A stretch of DNA of 64,000 nucleotides from Lolium rigidum. Lineage: Eukaryota > Streptophyta > Magnoliopsida > Poales > Poaceae. The position numbers and the translations under genes were made by a program. Of this stretch, positions 1 through 12,491 are shown one piece after another. The notes beneath the pieces were generated by a model, which made no database searches, had not been told where the DNA came from, and worked only from the letters and a program-made list of their open reading frames with translations. The first letter of the stretch is position 1; the number at the start of each line of letters is the position of its first letter. The stretch covers positions 324,491,090-324,555,089 of the forward strand of contig NC_061514.1 of the NCBI RefSeq assembly GCF_022539505.1, given 5' to 3'.

Positions 1-2385
1 AAGACGACGCTCTTCGTCTCGTCCATATCCACGTGAAACGGTACGTGGGTCTGATTTTAATGGTGGGCTGGGCCGTGTCGTTGGGCTTAAGCTGGGCTGC
101 CGAGGTGGGCTGTGGTGGCCAGGTAAGGTCCAGGTAAGGTTCTTCCCCTTTTTCTCTTTTATTTATTTCTGTTTTGTATTCTATTTTAATTCCTGGTTTA
201 AATTCAAATCTGAATCCTTTTCTATGTTGCAGGTATTTCTTAATTGAATAATACAAGGAATAGCCCAAGATTCATAATCCACTTAGATAATGTATTAGAA
301 AATTTAAAGTGGGTACTATAACCTTGGTTTAGTTGTTATTATTAGGATTTGAATTCAAATATCCATATGGACCTGAATTTGACTATTATCTTTAAGAATA
401 TTAAAAATTGTTTTCCATATGATAGTTTTATTACTTAGTGATATATGGAGTTTTGTTGGTATTACTTTGTATGAAACAATCCCAAAGTAATACTTATTAA
501 TGAATTTCAATAAGGGGTGACTTAGTGGCACAAGTTCATGTGTTAAAATATATCTAAGGAATTGACCTCCTATTTGAAAAGGTTGTCACTTGCCTATTAT
601 TTTATGTGCATAACTATGTGCTAATGAATTGTATTAATTCTATCTTGAATGCCCTAGGGTGAACATTATTCTCAACATAGTTTGGTTTTGAGTTATGAGA
701 ATAAGTGGTTGATCACACATATAATTTTATTTATGGTATTTAACACTAGGTTAATCTTAGGTTCATAATTGAAACATAAGATGTAGTTTGTGAGCAATCC
801 TAGGGTTCTAATGAGATTCACCTAATGGCAATTGGTTTGACTCTCAACTATGGCCTGGTTTGTATTATGATCACCATAGTGATACATAAACTAGGGTTGA
901 GATTTAATTCTAGGGTGTAGAGATGAGATGACACCATATTGCATGAGCTAGGGTTTAATCTCCCCTAACCATGATAAGGTGGTTACTTGTTTAATATTTC
1001 ATGTGCTTCACTATTTATTAAGGATTTGGGAATTGGTTTGATCTCCTACCAACTAACTTCTATTATTAACCTCACTTTAATATTAAAGTAACTACAGTGG
1101 TTATAGTTCTTTTTATAGTTAACTTTGGTCATATGGTTTGATGTTTTCTCACCATGTAAAGTATGGAGTTTTACTCTAAAGCTTTCTTAGATGAAGAACA
1201 AGTGGAATGTATGTGTGGTAGAATTCTACTTGTGATCACCAAGTGATTCACAAGTAAAGGTTGGGTTATAAGTCTAGGGTTGCTTACTAATGATCTCCCC
1301 ATAATTTTATGTGGTGAATGATATCTACTTATCCTATTAGGGTTTATCTTTTCCTCACATATCTCAAGAACATGATCATGGTTAGACATGATCAACTTGT
1401 TCTTGGTATTAATTCCTCAAGTTCTTAGATTTTATGATCATCACTCAATTTATAATGATCAAGGTTTGGCTTCCTAAGGTATCTCTCCTGAGTTAGGTTT
1501 CTCACTTCTAAGGTCAAGTATTGTCTTGATCAACTAAACATAATATCTCTCTTATAGTTTCTTAGATGGTCATGGCTAAGGTTGTCTCTATAGATTATAT
1601 CCCAGGAGAATGCCTGAGATATTCACTTAAAGTTCTCTCAAGAAATGTTGGTTTAACCATTTGGGTATTTGAATAGATTGAACTGAAATTAGCATGGATG
1701 GTCTCTCTCATTTGAGAATGTCTGGAATAATATCTTAGAGCTTCTCTCGAAAGATGATGGTTTGAATACTTGGATGTATCTCCAAGGTTTAGCTCAAGTT
1801 TTGTTATTGCTTCTATGATAATTATCATAGAACTCTCACCTCTCTAGGTTTGATGTATATTAATATGTAGTAGAGAGGATTATATATTTCTAGAGTTTAT
1901 CTCCCTGGTCTTGTTTCCAAGAATGAGATAGAATGAATACCATGAGGTTCATGGTAGGATCAAGGATTAGTTTAAGACATGGAAAAGATAAGTGAAGAAT
2001 GATTTCTCCATTTTATTGTTACTTGGTTTGCAATTGAATTGATGTTCATATGCTATGGCAAGGATTACCTTATTATGACCTGTTATAAGATCAGGCAATT
2101 GATCATTGATTATAGTGTTGTTGTGTTGATTATTAGTTCCCCTTTGATCTAACCCCTAAGATCAAATCATCTCTACCCAAAACAAGGTTTTAACAAAGTC
2201 ACATTGAGGTTTATAGCGCTTGACTTGATGAGCTACTTCAATTCCACCAAGGTCAAGTGAAACTTCGCCATCGTGGATCATGTTTTACTTTAAAGCGCGA
2301 AAATTCCCCAAATTTTCTATGCATGAATGCAATGCACACATCCTGTTTCCTCTATTTTTGTAACCCCATTACCTGGGATATTACA
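1..2385 (-). mobile_element. Probable LTR of an old minus-strand gypsy-like element
   Basis: Read on the minus strand, a TGTAATATCCC terminus begins at 2385, directly after a purine tract, as at a 3' LTR of a grass gypsy element. The stretch is AT-rich and has no plausible gene; every open frame is short and compositionally random. The other LTR end is not seen and may lie outside the window. The assignment rests on the terminus and the adjacent tract only. I cannot name the family. Confidence 0.4.
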
Positions 2386-2400
2386 GTCTCTACCCCTTAA
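2386..2400 (-). other. Polypurine tract of the minus-strand element
   Basis: The minus strand reads TTAAGGGGTAGAGAC immediately before the TGTAATATCCC terminus, the usual position of the plus-strand priming tract. Confidence 0.45.
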
Positions 2401-5301
2401 ACTAAACTTCGTCCTCGAAGTTTGATCTCTCTCACGTTTCGGAGTGTGGATCTGACTTGTGCAGACTTAAACTTTTCTAGAACTCCACAGTGATTTTACT
2501 GGATATAATTGAATATATCCCTTGTCCAGATTTTTCCTGGAATCCATTAGGGTTTGTCTCCGAACACCAGTTTCTTATTCCAGTTATATGATTTTTCTCT
2601 GGATTCTAGTAATAGCTGTCTCTGAACCATGGTTCTTTACTTTAATTATTTAATTTCTTTCAACTCTATAAGCTTGTTTCCTTTCTCATTGATTATTCAA
2701 TGATTGGGACTTCTTCTTGTCCTATTAGTCTTAATTGAGGACTGATTGGAAAACATTCTCCTATTTGATAAAATAGGTCTTTATTTTACCTTACTACCAA
2801 AATTGCAGTAATGGTGCTTAATAAGGTACTAACTATGGAATTGGTCATGATGGTTTCTTTTCCTAAGAATGGATTAGACTCATTTAGTCCATCCAATCAT
2901 GGTTTATAGTGGATACCTCTAACTATTTTGGGTTATTTAGGTTCCATGAAAGGAATCATTCAAATAGACTTTAGTTTTGGTATGGTCAATCTACTTCAGT
3001 CTTTGGCCTTCTTGAGTTGTATTTGGTGTATAGTATTTTCTTCGTCCAACTTCTTTATGCTTGACTTACTTGAACTCTAGTACTTATGAGTAATTATTAC
3101 TTACTTTCTCGAGTTATAATCCAATTATTACTTCCTCGAGGTATGAACCTCGGCTTCTGGTCTGACATCCTTCTGAAAGTATTGTTCAACAATCTTATGA
3201 AAATAAGATCGAACTTCCTCTCAGTTCAGACCTTCTTCTTCTATTATGCTCAAGGTATTGAGTTATTGTACATCCAACTCAATCTTTACTCTACCCCTTA
3301 GAGTTTTCTTATGGTCTTCAATTCCTTTTCTTCCAACTATTGGACTATGGTTGGAATATTGGTCTGGTTCCAACTTATGGGCTTTACTTCTTCTAAGGTC
3401 TTGCGAAGAATGTTTGTGGTGTATCCACTCAATTATGGACATCCAATGTGAATCCTTTGACTAAATGTTTATAGATCTAGCTATTTAGCTGACAGGATTT
3501 TTATTTGTTCACAAACTTTTGTTACAACTAATTAAATCTTGGACTATTTGTAACACTAACTGATACCAGTTGTGGTTATTATACCAACTGTGGCTATTTG
3601 ATATCTAAAAAAATGGATTCTATTATAGGTTCTGATCAACTGGACGAGACATCTCCTACTTTATCTCGCAATATTGATATTATACCAATTGTGGTCTTCT
3701 GATATCAACTATGGTCTTCTTATGTCTGCTATGATTTCATATATTATCTTCCTTCCTTCAGGGTTTATTTTGCAAGAAAACCACTAGTTGACACTATGAT
3801 TATAGTATCCTAAGTGATTTCCCATGCATTCCCTCTTCTATGTTGACTATGGATCAGCTTCAGCTTCACCATAATCACCATATTTCTTACCTTCATGCTT
3901 CTCATGTACTAAAGTACTCCTCTGTTGAGGTAAAGCATGAATGTTGATTGGCACTTCCTTCAGAGTATTGTGGTTACTTCCCACCACTTTACTTCCTTTC
4001 TCTGATGAACCTTCATCTTGTCTTTAAGATCTTCAGAGTTCGTCACTTCCTCACACGAATACCATTACCCTCTAGATCTATAACATCAAGTAAGAACTTG
4101 ATATAGCAACATGCATTTGCATATCAAAGTCAAACTTCATGTATGGATCTAGTCAAACAATGAAAATTCAATAAAATCCAAGAAGATTCAGCTTTGTGTT
4201 TATAATACACATCATCATAAGCCTGAATATGATTGTTGAGTAAGACATCTCTAAACATCAGGCTCTGATGTGTAGTATAGAACACCACATAATATAGGTT
4301 TATATCGTGATACTTAGCACGAATATAGGGAATTCTACTATTTGTCTCAACCTTTACCTTAATTGCACATTTGCAATGAGATAAACTTGAAACAAAGTGG
4401 TTTGGGATGGTTAAGGTTCACCTAATTTCCTTTGGAAGTTCAAGCTTAACTTCCATTTTGTTGAGGACTATTTAATGAGAGATATATGTCTAAGTTCTAT
4501 CATTGCTACTCTAAACACATAACTATGGAAATATAGCTCCTATACTTCCAAGTGTTTATACTATCATAAGACTATGGTCATGATGTGCTTGGCACACTTC
4601 CCATATTTTTGGAGCACATTTCCTGCACTATTGTCTGGCTTCTTATTGTTCTCCTCCTAAATGATGTTCTATTCCGTCATATAATGATTCTCAGGTGAAT
4701 CCTATATGATTAACAACTCTACCATGTAAATAGACATATATTATTCCTATCATTCTTCCTTATTTCCCATGATTGACTCATCATGGTCTATGCTACCTCA
4801 TTTGACTCATAGTTATTACTTATTATCAATTGTTTCGCATGTCTAAATAATTTTACTTACTCATTATTTATCTGGGTCTACATCTTCTATTAGGATATCT
4901 TTATTATCTACCTCACTTGATATTACTCCTATTACAGGTCTGGATAACTCTTACTTAATCATAACATATGTTGGTACACATATTCCAATAGGATATCTTC
5001 CTTATGGTTGTATCCTCTCTTTGGACTACCATGTATCGTATACCAACCGTGGTCTACTCATAATTATTTTAGGGTCTTAAGAGTAGCCTACATAATTTGA
5101 GATTAGCTAGCTAACATTACTTAGGAAATATAGGTAAGAAATGTTGACTCAAGTGTGTCAGGATTATTCTCAAGTGAATATCCATCTCAAGTCATAAAAA
5201 GATTTGGTTTACCTAGGACAACTTCCTATAGACACTACCAATCCTATAGGTCTCCTTTAAAGGGTTTTAATCCTAGGGTCAAAGCATTTGCTCGATACCA
5301 A
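2401..5301 (-). mobile_element. AT-rich relic, probably interior of the same old gypsy element
   Basis: The minus strand just upstream of the purine tract contains a GAGGACGAAGTTT motif that in grass gypsy elements often sits at the 3' end of pol. No reverse transcriptase, integrase or gag motif can be read across the remaining 2.9 kb. A loose ACCARYTGTGGT-type motif recurs around 3560-3720. The sequence runs into an assembly gap, so how it joins the next element is unknown. Confidence 0.3.
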
Positions 5302-5401
5302 NNNNNNNNNNNNNNNNNNNNNNNNNNNNNNNNNNNNNNNNNNNNNNNNNNNNNNNNNNNNNNNNNNNNNNNNNNNNNNNNNNNNNNNNNNNNNNNNNNN
5401 N
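5302..5401. other. Assembly gap (100 N)
   Basis: Exactly 100 Ns, a conventional size for a gap of unknown length. The right side is the middle of a minus-strand Athila-like LTR, so at least about 600 bp of that LTR should lie in or beyond the gap. Confidence 0.99.
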
Positions 5402-5818
5402 ATTAAGTTGCAAAGCAACGAGACAATTGCATTAAGTATGGTGCGTAATGTAATCAACAACTACATCCTCGGACATAGCATCAATGTTTTATCCCTAATG
5501 GCAATAGCACAACACAACCTTAGGGGTTTCGTCACTCCCCGGTGTCAATGCGAGCATGAACCCACTATCGAGCATAAATACTCCCTCTTGGAGTTACTAG
5601 CATCAACTTGGCCGAGCCTCTACTAATAACGGAGAGCATGCAAGATCATAAACAACACATAGGTAATAACTTGATAATTAACATAACATGGTATCCTCTA
5701 TCCATCGGATCCCGACAAACACAACATATAGCATTACAGATAGATGATCTTGATCATGTTAGGCAGCTCACAAGATCCAACAATGAAGCACAATGAGGAG
5801 AAGACAACCATCTAGCTA
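5402..5818 (-). mobile_element. Minus-strand A-type LTR, distal part (split by element A)
   Basis: This is the reverse complement of the central part of the A-type LTR, matching the stretch of element A's own LTR just after its start-proximal half. It stops at CTAGCTA, and its continuation, beginning CCGCTATGGACCC, is found at 12492. Element A therefore inserted into a pre-existing LTR of its own family in the opposite orientation. The left end is lost in the gap. Confidence 0.85.
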
Positions 5819-5823
5819 CTGCT

Positions 5824-7424
5824 TGATACGTCTCCGACGTATCGATAATTTCTTATGTTCTATGCCATATTATTGATGATACCTACATGTTTTATGCACA
5901 CTTTATGTCATATTCGTGCATTTTACGGAACTAACCTATTAACAAGATGTCGAAGTGCCGATTCTTTGTTTTCTGCTGTTTTTGGTTTCGAAATCCTAGT
6001 AACGAAATATTCTCGGAATTGGACGAAATCAAGACCCGGGGGCCTATTTCGCCACGAACCTTCCGGAAGACCGAAGAGCATACGAAGTGGGGCCACGAGG
6101 TGGCCAAACCACAAGGCGGCGCGGCCAAGGGGGGCCCGCGCCGCCCTGTGGTGTGGGCCCCTCGTCGGCCCTCCGACTACGCCCTTCCGCCTACTTAAAG
6201 CCTCCGTCGCGAAGCCCACCGAGGCGAAAAACCACGATACGGAAAACCTTGCGAGACGCCGCCGCCGCCAATCCCATCTCGGGGAATTCGGGAGATCTCC
6301 TCCGGCACCTGCCGGAGAGGGGATTCATCTCCCGGGAGGACTCTACGCCGCCATGGTCGCCTCCGGAGTGATGAGTAAGTAGTTCACCCCTGGACTATGG
6401 GTCCATAGCGGTAGCTAGATGGTTGTCTTCTCCTCATTGTGCTTCATTGTTGGATCTTGTGAGCTGCCTAACATGATCAAGATCATCTATCCGTAATACT
6501 CTATGTTGTGTTTGTCGGGATCCGATGGATAGAGAATACCATGTTATGTTAATTATCAAGTTATTGCATATGTGTTGTTTATGATCTTGCGTGCTCTCCG
6601 TTATTAGTAGAGGCTGCGGCCAAGTTGATGCTAGTAACTCCAAGAGGGAGTATTTATGCTCGATAGTGGGTTCATGCACGCATTGACACACGGGATAGTG
6701 ACGGAAAGTTCTAAGGTTGTATTGTGCTTGTTGCCACTAGGGATAAAACATTGATGCTATGTCCGAGGATGTAGTTATTGATTACATTACGCACCATACT
6801 TAATGCAATTGTACATTGCTTTGCAACTTAATGCTGGAAGGGGTTCGGACGATAACCTGAAGGTGGACTTTTTAGGCATAGATGCGGTTGGATGGCGGTC
6901 TATGTACTTTGTCGTAATGCCCAATTAAATCTCACTATACTTATCATGACATGTATGTGCATTGTTATGCCCTCTCTATTTGTCAATTGCCCGACTGTAA
7001 TTTGTTCACCCAACATGCTTTTATCTTATGGGAGAGACACCTCTAGTGAGCTGTGGACCCCGGTCCATTCTTTAATCTTGAAATACAAATCTGCTTGCAA
7101 TACTTGTTTTTACTATTTTCTCTCGCAAACAATCATCTTCCACACAATTCGGTTAATCCTTTGTTACGGCAAGCCGGTGAGATTGACAACCTCACTTGTT
7201 TCGTTGGGGCAAAGTACTTTGGTTGTGTTGTGCGGGTTCCACGTTGGCGCCGGAATCCACGGTGTTGCGCCGCACTACATGCCGCCGCCATCAACCTTCA
7301 ACGTGCTTCTTGGCTCCTCCTGGTTCGATAAACCTTGGTTTCTTTACGAGGAAAAACTTGCTGTTGTGCGCATCATACCTTCCTCTTGGGGTTGCCCAAC
7401 GAACGTGTGAAATACACGCCATCA
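5824..7424 (+). repeat. 5' LTR of element A
   Basis: Starts with an 8-bp-arm palindrome (GATACGTC, TCC, GACGTATC) and ends TACACGCCATCA. The middle is GC-rich around 6040-6350. The 3' third contains GTTCCACGTTGGCGCCGG, which mimics a primer-binding site but lies inside the LTR. Confidence 0.9.
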
Positions 7425-7435
7425 AGCATATTTTC

Positions 7436-7452
7436 CGGCGCCGTTGCGGGGA
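7436..7452 (+). other. Primer-binding site of element A (tRNA-Asp type, degenerate)
   Basis: CGGCGCCGTTGCGGGGA starts 11 nt after the LTR. It is the Athila-type site TGGCGCCGTTGCCGGGGA with one substitution and one missing C. Confidence 0.75.
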
Positions 7453-7658
7453 GATCAAGACACGCTGCAAGGGAGTCTCCACTTCTCAATCTCTTTACTT
7501 TGTTTTTGTCTTGCTTTATTTTATTTACTACTTTGTTTGCTGCATTATATCAAAACACAAAAAATTCGTTGCTAGCTTTACTTTATTTACTGTCTTGTTT
7601 GCTATATCAAAAACACACAAAAAATTAGTATACTTGCATTTACTTTACTTGATTCATC

Positions 7659-8303
7659 ATGTTTCCTTTTAATTTTACCACAAAAAACATACCGGTAGGA
7701 CGCGGGTCTATCATTGGGAGAAACAATATAGAAGAATTCTTCGACCATGTTAGTACCGTTGAAGATTTTGAAGATAGACACTTGGTAGAACTTGCTCCTA
7801 CTTATGAAATTGCTGCTGCTGCTTTAGTTCGCATGTTGGAAACTAAATTTGTTAATCTCAGTCCTATAATCCAACACATGTTTCTTACACTTGGTGATTT
7901 GGAAGAGGGGGAAAAGAAAGATTTTGTTTTAGAAACCCTTCTTAGAGAATTTGGTGGTCTAGCAAGAGAGGCTAGAAAGGTCTTTGCTAAATTTAATATG
8001 CTTGGTTCTCATACTAATTTTGTTGGTCTCCTTGAAAAAATGGACATGGATAGAATAAGGTACACTAATAATATTAATGATGGTGGGGAGATCAAAGCAC
8101 CAATACCATGTAAACTCCTAGCTATGAATGATGCACTAGAACATAACTATGCTTGGCTTGTTCTCGAAAATTTGTTCGATGAAAGTAGCAAGCCCAAGAC
8201 TAATGAAAAGGGAGACGCTGAAACTTATGTATCCAATATACTATGCATGGTTGAGAAAACTCCAAACCCCGCTGTAGGTGCACCACCCTTCGATAACACT
8301 TGA
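7659..8303 (+). CDS. Element A internal ORF, 214 aa, unknown function
   Basis: The ORF starts about 200 bp after the primer-binding site and is the only sizeable frame inside element A. The product is mildly acidic, with predicted helical stretches (for example AAAALVRMLE and LLREFGGLAREARKVFAKFN), no signal peptide, no membrane segment, no zinc knuckle and no DTG or YADD motif. It therefore cannot be assigned as gag or pol. The reading frame is uninterrupted. The related element B carries a different ORF at the same site, so this looks like an exchangeable cassette. Function unknown. Confidence is high that the ORF is present and lower that it is translated. Confidence 0.5.
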   Translation: MFPFNFTTKNIPVGRGSIIGRNNIEEFFDHVSTVEDFEDRHLVELAPTYEIAAAALVRMLETKFVNLSPIIQHMFLTLGDLEEGEKKDFVLETLLREFGGLAREARKVFAKFNMLGSHTNFVGLLEKMDMDRIRYTNNINDGGEIKAPIPCKLLAMNDALEHNYAWLVLENLFDESSKPKTNEKGDAETYVSNILCMVEKTPNPAVGAPPFDNT

Positions 8304-10875
8304 TATACACTTTCTGCGCCTAGCTGAAAGGCGTTAAAGAAAAGCGCTTATGGGAGACAACCCATGTTTTTACTACAATATTTTTGTTTTATATTTGTGT
8401 CTTGGAAGTTTTTTACTACTGTAGCAACCTCTCCTTATCTTAGTTTTGAGTTTTGTTGTGCCAAGTAAAGTCTTTGATAGTAAAGTAAGTACTAGATTTG
8501 GATTATTGCGCAGTTCCAGATTTCTTTGCTGTCACGAATCTGGGTCTACCTCCCTGTAGGTAGCTCAGAAAATTAAGCCAATTTACGTGCATGATTCTCA
8601 GATATGTACGCAACTTTCATTAAATTTGAGCATTTTCATTTGAGCAAGTCTGGTGGCCTAATAAAATCCATCTTTACGGACTGTTCGTTTTGACAGATTC
8701 TGCCTTTTATTTTGCATTGCCTCTTTTGCTATGTTGGATGAATTTCTTTGATCCATTAATGTCCGGTAGCTTTATGCAATGTCCAGAAGTGTTAAGAATG
8801 ATTGTGTCACCTCTGAACATGTTAATTTTTATTGTGCACTAACCCTCTAATGAGTTGTTTCGAGTTTGGTGTGGAGGAAGTTTTCAAGGGTCAAGAGAGG
8901 AGGATGATATACTATGATCAAGGAGAGTGAAAGCTCTAAGCTTGGGGATGCCCCGGTGGTTCACCCCTGCATATTCTAAGAAGACTCAAGCGTCTAAGCT
9001 TGGGGATGCCCAAGGCATGCCCTTTTTCATCGACAACATTATCAGGTTCCTCCCCTGAAACTATATTTTTATTCCGTCACATCTTATACACTTTGCTTGG
9101 AGCGTCGGTTTGTTTTTGTTTTTGTTTTGTTTGAATAAAATGGATCCTAGAATTCACTTTATGGGAGAGAGACACGCTCCGCTGTAGCATATGGAAAAGT
9201 ATGTCCTTAGGCTCTACTCATAGTATTCATGGCGAAGTTTCTTCTTCGTTAAATTGTTATATGGTTGGAATTGGAAAATGCTACATGTAGTAACTCTAAA
9301 ATGTCTTGGATAATTTGATACTTGGCAATTGTGGTGCTCATGTTTAAGCTCTTGCATCATATACTTTGCACCCATTAATGAAGAAACACTTAGAGCTTGC
9401 TAATTTGGTTTGCATATTTGGTTTCTCTAGAGTCTAGATAATATCTAGTATTGAGTTTTGAACAACAAGGAAGACGGTGTAGAGTCTTATAATGTTTACA
9501 ATATGTCTTTTATGTGAGTTTTGCTGCACCGTTCATCCTTGTGTTTGTTTCAAATAACCTTGCTAGCCTAAACCTTGTATCGAGAGGGAATACTTCTCAT
9601 GCATCCAAAATACTTGAGCCAACCACTATGCCATTTGTGTCCACCATACCTACCTACTACATGGTATTTATCCGCCATTCCAAAGTAAATTGCTTGAGTG
9701 CTACCTTTAAAATTCCATCATTCACCTTTGCAATATATAGCTCATGGGACAAATAGCTAAAAAACTATTGTGGTATTGAATATGTACTTATGCACTTTAT
9801 CTCTTATTAAGTTGCTTGTTGTGCGATAACCATGTTTCTGGGGACGCCATCAACTATTCTTTGTTGAATATCATGTGAGTTGCTATGCATGTCCGTCTTG
9901 TACGAAGTAAGAGAGATCTACCACCTTAATGGTTGGAGCATGCATATTGTTAGAGAAGAACATTGGGCCGCTAACTAAAGCCATGATTCATGGTGGAAGT
10001 TTCAGTTTTGGACACATATCCTCAATCTCATATGAGAATAATAATTGTTGCCACATGCTTATGCATTAAAGAGGAGTCCATTATCCGTTGTCCATGTTGT
10101 CCCGGTATGGATGTCTAAGTTGAGAATAATCAAAAGCGAGAAATCCAAAATGCGAGCTTTCTCCTTAGACCTTTGTACGGGCGGCATGGAGGTACCCCAT
10201 TGTGACACTTGGTTAAAACATGTGCATTGCAAAGATCCGGTAGTCCAAGCTAATTAGGACAAGGTGCGGGCACTATTAGTATACTATGCATGAGGCTTGC
10301 AACTTGTAAGATATAACTTACATAATTCATATGCTTTATTACTACCGTTGACAAAATTGTTTCATGTTTTCAAAATAAAAGCTCTAGCACAAATATAGCA
10401 ATCGATGCTTTCCTCTTTGAAGGACCATTTTCTTTACTTTTATGTTGAGTCAGTTCACCTATCTCTCTCCACCTCAAGAAGCAAACACTTGTGTGAACTA
10501 TGCATTGATTCCTACATACTTGCATATTGCACTTGTTATATTACTCTATGTTGACAATTATCCATGAGATATACATGTTACAAGTTGAAAGCAACCGCTG
10601 AAACTTAATCTTCCTTTGTGTTGCTTCAATACCTTTACTTTGATTTATTGCTTTATGAGTAAACTCTTATGCAAGACTTATTGATGCTTGTCTTGAAGTA
10701 CTATTCATGAAAAGTCTTTGCTTTATGATTCACTTGTTTACTCATGTCATTACCATTGTTTTGATCGCTGCATTCATTACATATGTTTACAAATAGTATG
10801 ATCAAGGTTATGATGGCATGTCACTTCAGAAATTATCTTTGTTATCGTTTTACCTGCTCGGGACGAGCGAGAACT
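8304..10875 (+). other. Conserved non-coding 3' region of element A
   Basis: Almost the same as 19630-22203 in element B, in length and sequence. It contains two internal copies of AAGCTTGGGGATGCC (8938-8952 and 8996-9010) that copy the purine tract next to the 3' LTR. Small frames at 9514-9756 and 10045-10257 recur in element B, but only as a consequence of overall DNA similarity. No retrotransposon domain is readable. Confidence 0.75.
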
Positions 10876-10890
10876 AAGCTTGGGGATGCT
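10876..10890 (+). other. Polypurine tract region of element A
   Basis: TAAGCTTGGGGATGCT directly precedes the 3' LTR. The GGGGA core is the likely plus-strand primer. Confidence 0.6.
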
Positions 10891-12491
10891 TGATACGTCT
10901 CCGACGTATCGATAATTTCTTATGTTCTATGCCATATTATTGATGATACCTACATGTTTTATGCACACTTTATGTCATATTCGTGCATTTTCCGGAACTA
11001 ACCTATTAACAAGATGCCGAAGTGCCGATTGTTGTTTTCTCGCTGTTTTTGGTTTCGAAATCCTAGTAACGAAATATTCTCGGAATTGGACGAAATCAAG
11101 CCCCGGGGGCCTATTTCGCCACGAACCTTCCGAGAAGACCGAAGAGCATACGAAGTGGGGCCACGAGGTGGCCAAACCACAAGGCGGCGCGGCCAAGGGG
11201 GCCGCGCCGCCTGTGGTGTGGGCCCCTCGTCGGCCCTCCGACTACGCCCTTCCGCCTACTTAAAGCCTCCGTCGCGAAACCCCCGAGGCGAAAAACCACG
11301 ATACGGAAAACCTTGCCGAGACGCCGCCGCCGCCAATCCCATCTCGGGGGATTCCGGAGATCTCCTCCGGCACCCCGCCGGAGAGGGGATTCATCTCCCG
11401 GGAGGACTCTACGCCGCCATGGTCGCCTCCGGAGTGATGAGTGAGTAGTTCACCCCTGGACTATGGGTCCATAGCGGTAGCTAGATGGTTGTCTTCTCCT
11501 CATTGTGCTTCATTGTTGGATCTTGTGAGCTGCCTAACATGATCAAGATCATCTATACGTAATACTCTATGTTGTGTTTGACGGGATCCGATGGATAGAG
11601 AATACCATGTTATGTTAATTATCAAGTTATTGCATATGTGTTGTTTATGATCATGCATGCTCTCCGTTATTAGTAGAGGCTCTGGCCAAGTTGATGCTAG
11701 TAACTCCAAGAGGGAGTATTTATGCTCGATAGTGGGTTCATGCCTGCATTGACACCGGGACAGATGATAGAAAGTTCTAAGGTTGTGTTGTCTTTGTTGC
11801 CACTAGGGATAAAACATTGATGCTATGTCCGAGGATGTAGTTATTGATTACATTACGCACCATACTTAATGCAATTGTCCGTTGCTTTGCAACTTAATAC
11901 TTGGAAGGGGTTCGGACGATAACTCTGAAGGTGGACTTTTTAGGCATAGATGCGGTTGGATGGCGGTCTATGTACTTTGTCGTAATGCCCAATTAAATCT
12001 CACTATACTTATCATGACATGTATGTGCATTGTTATGCCCTCTCTATTTGTCAATTGCCCGACTGTAATTTGTTCACCCAACATGCTTTTATCTTATGGG
12101 AGAGACACCTCTAGTGAACTGTGGACCCCAGTCCATTCTTTAATACTTGAAATACAAATCTGCTCGCAATACTTGTTTTTACTATTTTCTCTGCAAACAA
12201 TCATCTTCCACACAATTCGGTTAATCCTTTGTTACAGCAAGCCGGTGAGATTGACAACCTCACTGTTTCGTTGGGGCAAAGTACTTTGGTTGTGTTGTGC
12301 AGGTTCCACGTTGGCGCCGGAATCCCTGGTGTTGCGCCGCACTACGTCCCGCCGCCATCAACCTTCAACGTGCTTCTTGGCTCCTCCTGGTTCGATAAAC
12401 CTTGGTTTCTTTCTGAGGGAAAACTTGCTGCTGTGCGCATCATACCTTCCTCTTGGGGTTGCCCAACGAACGTGTGAAATACACGCCATCA
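10891..12491 (+). repeat. 3' LTR of element A
   Basis: 1,601 bp, the same length as the 5' LTR, with the same termini. Visible differences from the 5' copy include substitutions and small indels around 11020-11300. It is followed by the CCGCT target duplication. Confidence 0.9.

Larger units (their letters stand above)
5824..12491 (+). mobile_element. Element A: complete non-autonomous Athila-like LTR retrotransposon
   Basis: A 6,668-bp element with two 1,601-bp LTRs (5824-7424 and 10891-12491) that begin TGATACG and end CCATCA. It is flanked by the 5-bp duplication CTGCT (5819-5823) and CCGCT (12492-12496), with one mismatch. The primer-binding site resembles the tRNA-Asp complement used by Athila-type gypsy elements. 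The interior holds one 214-codon ORF and about 2.6 kb of non-coding DNA. There is no protease, reverse transcriptase, RNase H or integrase, so mobility must have been supplied in trans. The two LTRs differ by several substitutions, so it is older than the copia element at 55321. Confidence 0.9.

Noticed and set aside
1..5301. Short frames in the AT-rich left region as genes
   Set aside because: Composition is random-like, frames are under 80 codons, and no motif was recognised.
9514..10257. Two small frames conserved between elements A and B (9514-9756 and 10045-10257)
   Set aside because: The whole 2.5-kb region is nearly identical between A and B, so shared frames are expected without selection. 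No domain is visible.
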